Assembly (NCBI GenBank): GCA_017461365.1
Contig: JAFTYG010000006.1
Coordinates: 62,001 to 126,000, forward strand
Length of the DNA: 64,000 bases
Source of the DNA: Clostridia bacterium
Lineage (GTDB): Bacteria > Bacillota > Clostridia > Oscillospirales > CAG-272
Reading direction: 5' to 3'
Part shown: piece after piece, positions 61,498 through 64,000 of the stretch
How positions within the stretch are numbered: position 1 is the stretch's first letter
How the letters are laid out: each line of letters opens with the position of its first letter
Position numbers and translations under genes: made by a program
Notes under the pieces: generated by a model
What the model was told of the DNA's origin: nothing
The model's input: only the letters and a program-made list of their open reading frames with translations
Databases searched by the model: none

Positions 61498-62982
61498 ATG
61501 ATGAATATTGATGGGAACGAGAGAGAACAGGTAAGGGAGCTTACGGGACTTTTGTGCGATAAGACCGTCGGATGCGACGTGTCGGGCGATTTTACATTGC
61601 CAGAGCATCAGCCCGAGCTGAGACGCCTTTTGTCGGTGAGCGCAAAGGTACTGCCACCTGCAAAATACGTCAGCTCCTCGGGAGTAGAGTGTAACGGAAC
61701 TGTCGACTACAAGGTGTTTTACGTCGGTGTTGACGGGGGGCTGTGGTGCGCAGACTTTTCTGCCGAGTACGAATTCGAAGCTCCGATCGAGGACAGAAGT
61801 GCCGATACCTCGGGAGGCGTCGATACCTTTGTGACGGTCATCTGCGACAGCGCGTCGGCAAGAGTGAGCTCGCAAAGACGGCTGAGTATAAAGAGCAGAC
61901 TTTGCGCTCGCGTACGCGCATTTGTTTCAAATACCTGCGAGATGTGTACATACGGCGACGTTGACGAGAGCAGTATCGAGAAACGCTTCCTTTCCGAAAA
62001 ATGCGCAAGTGTTTGCGCACTGAGCTCCGACGTTACCGAGCTCTCCGACGAGGTGGACGGACTTTTTGAGGATAGCCGCGTGATCTCTGCCGATGCGACG
62101 GTCTTTGTAAAGGATGTCCGCAGGGGTGTCGGAGGAATACTCGTCGACGGAGAGGTCGAGCTGAAGCTCCTTGTCTGCCGTGACGGTCAGAGAGCGCAAA
62201 GCATGACAAAGAAGATCCCGTTTGACGCTCAGCTTGATTGCGACAGACCGATCGGTGACGCTGCGTGCCGTGTTCTCGGAACGGTCACCGATATAAATAT
62301 AACCGTCGAAGAGGGAAAGGCAAGCTGCTCGCTGTCCCTGATACTTTCCGCCCTCACCGCTCACAATGAGGAGCGAAGCTATACTGCGGACGTATATTCG
62401 GTGGAGCGCGAATGTCAGTGCGAGACCGAGACGGCTTATCTTCCCGCAGTACGCGCGTGCGGAGTCGGCAACTTCTCGCAGAGCGAAAGAATAGCGCTTT
62501 CGGATACGGGCATTCCCGAGGGCGCGCAGATCTGCGATATTTTCGGCTCGGTGCGGTTTGACGGCTGTGAATACGGCGGCGGAAAATATGATCTTTCGGG
62601 GCAGAGCAGATATACTCTTTTGTGGGAAAAGGACGGAGAGTACGGAAGCGCCGACGTAGAGCTTCCCACAAAATACGGGCTCGACGGCGAGATCGCGGAA
62701 AATATGAGCTTTGACGCATACGGCGAGATAATATCCTGCCGCGGACGTACTGACGGAGAGCTTGTTTGCATTGATGCGGAGATCGCAGTGTGCGCAGACG
62801 TCTTTGAGATGCGTGAGATACGCATGGCGCGCGCGGCACATTTCGGAGATCCCTTTGTAAAGGGAAAGAACCGAATGGTCGTCTATTACCCCGCCGAGGG
62901 CGAAAGCGTCTGGGAGGTGGCTAAAAAGTACCATGTAAGAGCCGATAGCCTCTCGGAGGAAAAGAATTATTATCTTTTCTGA
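61498..62982 (+). CDS. SPOCS (DUF3794)/LysM protein
   Basis: 494 residues, no signal peptide. Several SPOCS (DUF3794) units: CDVSGDFTLPEHQPELRRLLSV with ECNGTVDYKVFYVG at the start, a second around 150-290 (DGEVELKLLVC), a third around 320-440 (FDAYGEIISCRGRTDGEL), and a C-terminal LysM domain (~462-490: YPAEGESVWEVAKKYHV). SipL, with SPOCS and LysM, joins SpoIVA on the developing spore in C. difficile; this protein has the same design. It supports a sporulating host along with SpoIVB. GGAG precedes the ATG (a second ATG at 61501). Confidence 0.82.
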   Translation: MMNIDGNEREQVRELTGLLCDKTVGCDVSGDFTLPEHQPELRRLLSVSAKVLPPAKYVSSSGVECNGTVDYKVFYVGVDGGLWCADFSAEYEFEAPIEDRSADTSGGVDTFVTVICDSASARVSSQRRLSIKSRLCARVRAFVSNTCEMCTYGDVDESSIEKRFLSEKCASVCALSSDVTELSDEVDGLFEDSRVISADATVFVKDVRRGVGGILVDGEVELKLLVCRDGQRAQSMTKKIPFDAQLDCDRPIGDAACRVLGTVTDINITVEEGKASCSLSLILSALTAHNEERSYTADVYSVERECQCETETAYLPAVRACGVGNFSQSERIALSDTGIPEGAQICDIFGSVRFDGCEYGGGKYDLSGQSRYTLLWEKDGEYGSADVELPTKYGLDGEIAENMSFDAYGEIISCRGRTDGELVCIDAEIAVCADVFEMREIRMARAAHFGDPFVKGKNRMVVYYPAEGESVWEVAKKYHVRADSLSEEKNYYLF

Positions 62983-63002
62983 TTTGCATTAAGTGCTAAA
63001 TA

Positions 63003-63036
63003 AAAAAGGAGCGGTTGCAGTGAACCGCTCCTTTTT
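63003..63036. terminator. Bidirectional terminator
   Basis: AAAAAGGAGCGGTT (63003-63016) pairs perfectly with AACCGCTCCTTTTT (63023-63036), between convergent genes. Confidence 0.88.
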
Positions 63037-63042
63037 GCAGTG

Positions 63043-63627
63043 TTATCCGAGAAAAACACCCTTAACAAATATCCATATACCTATAACTATCAATATAGCT
63101 CCACCTAAGATAGAAGCCTTGCCCGCAAGCCCCATTCCGAACTTCTTTCCGATTACCACGCCCGCCGCGCAGATAAAGAAGGTCACAACGCCGATGATGG
63201 CGCAGGATATGAGAGCCTCGAAAAATCCGTACTCAGAAATGGTAAAGCCGACCGACAAAGCGTCAATAGAGGTCGCTATACCCTGAACGATCAGCGCCCA
63301 AAGACCTACCGCAGGCTTTTCCTCGTCCGACTCGCTGTTCTTTACGCCCTCGTAAAGCATCTTTCCGCCGATAAAGCCGAGAAGCCCCAAGGCTATCCAC
63401 GGAATAAAACGCTCAAATACCGTAAATATGTCGGTAAGCGTCGATACGCAAAACCAACCTATCATCGGCATAAGGAACTGAAACGCGGCGAAGATACCCG
63501 CGATCTCAAATATCCTTCTTTTTTTCAGCCTCGGCTCGTTAAGACCGTTGGCAAGAGAGACCGAAAAAGCATCCATCGCCAAGGACGCGCCCTCGCCAAG
63601 ACTCAGTAAAATAAGCTCAACCCACAT
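63043..63627 (-). CDS. mntP: Manganese efflux pump MntP
   Basis: 194 residues from ATG 63627 (GAGGTG upstream); a longer frame to 63702 would translate the riboswitch. Six membrane helices with the MntP signature acidic residues in the first repeat (SLAMDAFSVSLANGL) and the matching second repeat (GIATSIDALSVGFTIS). Exports Mn2+ when the metal is in excess. Regulated, by sequence, through the upstream manganese riboswitch and terminator. Confidence 0.93.
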   Translation of the reverse strand: MWVELILLSLGEGASLAMDAFSVSLANGLNEPRLKKRRIFEIAGIFAAFQFLMPMIGWFCVSTLTDIFTVFERFIPWIALGLLGFIGGKMLYEGVKNSESDEEKPAVGLWALIVQGIATSIDALSVGFTISEYGFFEALISCAIIGVVTFFICAAGVVIGKKFGMGLAGKASILGGAILIVIGIWIFVKGVFLG

Positions 63628-63656
63628 TTTTACACCTCGTTTGTTTTGATAAAAAA

Positions 63657-63690
63657 GATCCCAAGTATGCATAAAGTCATACTTGGGAAA
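63657..63690 (-). terminator. Intrinsic terminator of the mntP riboswitch
   Basis: On the minus strand CCCAAGTATG (63678-63687 complement) pairs with CATACTTGGG (63660-63669 complement), then ATCTTTTTT. It stands between the aptamer and the mntP start, as an expression platform. Confidence 0.82.
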
Positions 63691-63702
63691 AATTTTTCTC
63701 AA

Positions 63703-63816
63703 AAAGGGCAGACTTCACGCATATCGTAATATACGCAAGTCTCGCAATTTAAAGCAAGCCAGACCGTAACGGTCAGTATGTTGACTTGCTGCGCGTTCGC
63801 GCCTGCTACTCCCTCA
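63703..63816 (-). ncRNA. yybP-ykoY manganese riboswitch aptamer
   Basis: On the minus strand the leader reads AGGGAGTAGC, a G/C hairpin, AGTCAACATACTGACC, a hairpin, then GCGAGACTTGCG and finally CTGCCCTT closing with the first bases. The GGGAGTAG start, GTCAAC and GCGAGACTTG blocks match the yybP-ykoY pattern as I know it. Location before mntP and before a terminator supports an Mn2+-ON switch. Limits are approximate. Confidence 0.8.
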
Positions 63817-63825
63817 CAAGGAAAT

Positions 63826-63854
63826 ATTATACCATATTACTACGGGCTTGTCAA
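63826..63854 (-). promoter_or_regulatory. Promoter of the mntP riboswitch transcript
   Basis: Minus strand: TTGACA (63849-63854), exactly 17 bases, TATAAT (63826-63831); transcription would start near 63819, at the aptamer. Confidence 0.85.
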
Positions 63855-63874
63855 TAGGTTTGCTGAATTGTTTT

Positions 63875-64000
63875 TTATTCAAGCTCAAACGCACCCGTGT
63901 AGAGCTGATAATACTTGCCCTTTTCTTCAATGAGCTTGTCGTGGCTGCCGCGCTCAATAATGCGTCCGTGCTCAAGCACCATTATAACGTCCGAGTTGCG
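63875..64000 (-). CDS. ABC exporter ATP-binding protein, C-terminal end (partial)
   Basis: The last 41 residues of a minus-strand gene whose start lies beyond the window: RNSDVIMVLEHGRIIERGSHDKL, then KGKYYQLYTGAFELE. This is the tail after the H-loop of an ABC exporter ATPase domain (VMEHGRIIERGSHDELL pattern). Stop codon complement at 63875-63877. Family clear, substrate not. Confidence 0.8.
   Translation of the reverse strand, partial: RNSDVIMVLEHGRIIERGSHDKLIEEKGKYYQLYTGAFELE

Noticed and set aside
61927..62934. A 335-codon minus-strand frame inside the SPOCS/LysM gene
   Set aside because: Antisense shadow; the plus-strand protein has domain structure.

Overview
The window comes from a spore-forming Bacillota, most likely an anaerobic gut Clostridia relative (Oscillospiraceae/Christensenellales-like). 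This is inferred from SpoIVB and a SPOCS/LysM spore-coat-type protein, glycyl radical enzymes with a radical-SAM activase, lipoproteins with Gram-positive lipoboxes, strong GGAGG ribosome binding sites and TTGACA-17-TATAAT promoters. I saw no rRNA, tRNA, CRISPR array or transposase gene.

Layout. 1-6.5 kb (+): cell-surface proteins, namely the end of an endonuclease/exonuclease/phosphatase-fold protein, a solute-binding lipoprotein, a GLUG-repeat secreted protein, a 46-residue peptide and a degenerate esterase-like lipoprotein. 6.5-10.9 kb (-): a CpsC-CpsD-CpsB capsule-regulation operon with an M20 amidohydrolase and a glycerophosphodiesterase. 10.9-16 kb (-): 2-hydroxyacid dehydrogenase, class I lysyl-tRNA synthetase with an appended tRNA-binding domain, AzlCD amino-acid exporter, and a nuclease-like protein. 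16-20.3 kb (-): MarR plus heterodimeric ABC exporter. 20.3-22.9 kb (-): a glycosyltransferase/pyruvyltransferase fusion with a lipoprotein. 23-26.1 kb (+): AraC regulator, NagB, SpoIVB.

26.1-43.1 kb is an accessory island directly downstream of intact spoIVB. It contains two broken copies of the spoIVB 3' end (33.1 and 40.1 kb) and five copies of one palindromic terminator-like repeat (none seen elsewhere in the window). It also has several copies of a GTTGTCC...CACACT motif at the breakpoints. The cargo is modular: an AraC-controlled intracellular sugar cluster (isomerase, esterase, GH99-like, unknown 706-residue protein); a PocR-AraC/ferredoxin/FAD module; a MurNAc/GlcNAc module (XRE-kinase fusion, MurQ, GH-like); a Phd-Doc toxin-antitoxin operon; and a small XRE regulator facing a lipoprotein operon across a long perfect palindrome.

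43.2-52.4 kb: an FAD reductase, then two paralogous cassettes of divergent AraC regulator plus glycyl radical enzyme (the first frameshifted), an EamA transporter and a radical-SAM activase. The two enzymes share GCYE and RVCGWN active-site motifs, so this looks like a glycyl-radical eliminase/lyase pathway of unknown substrate. 52.4-56 kb: a secreted SASA esterase with two tandem GLUG-type domains, followed, as at 5.1 kb, by a ~45-residue peptide with the same sequence pattern. 56.1-61.4 kb (-): housekeeping operon DUF512 protein-Der-HAD-Obg-pyrophosphatase. 61.5-63 kb (+): SPOCS/LysM protein. 63-63.9 kb (-): MntP behind a probable yybP-ykoY manganese riboswitch, then the end of an ABC exporter gene.
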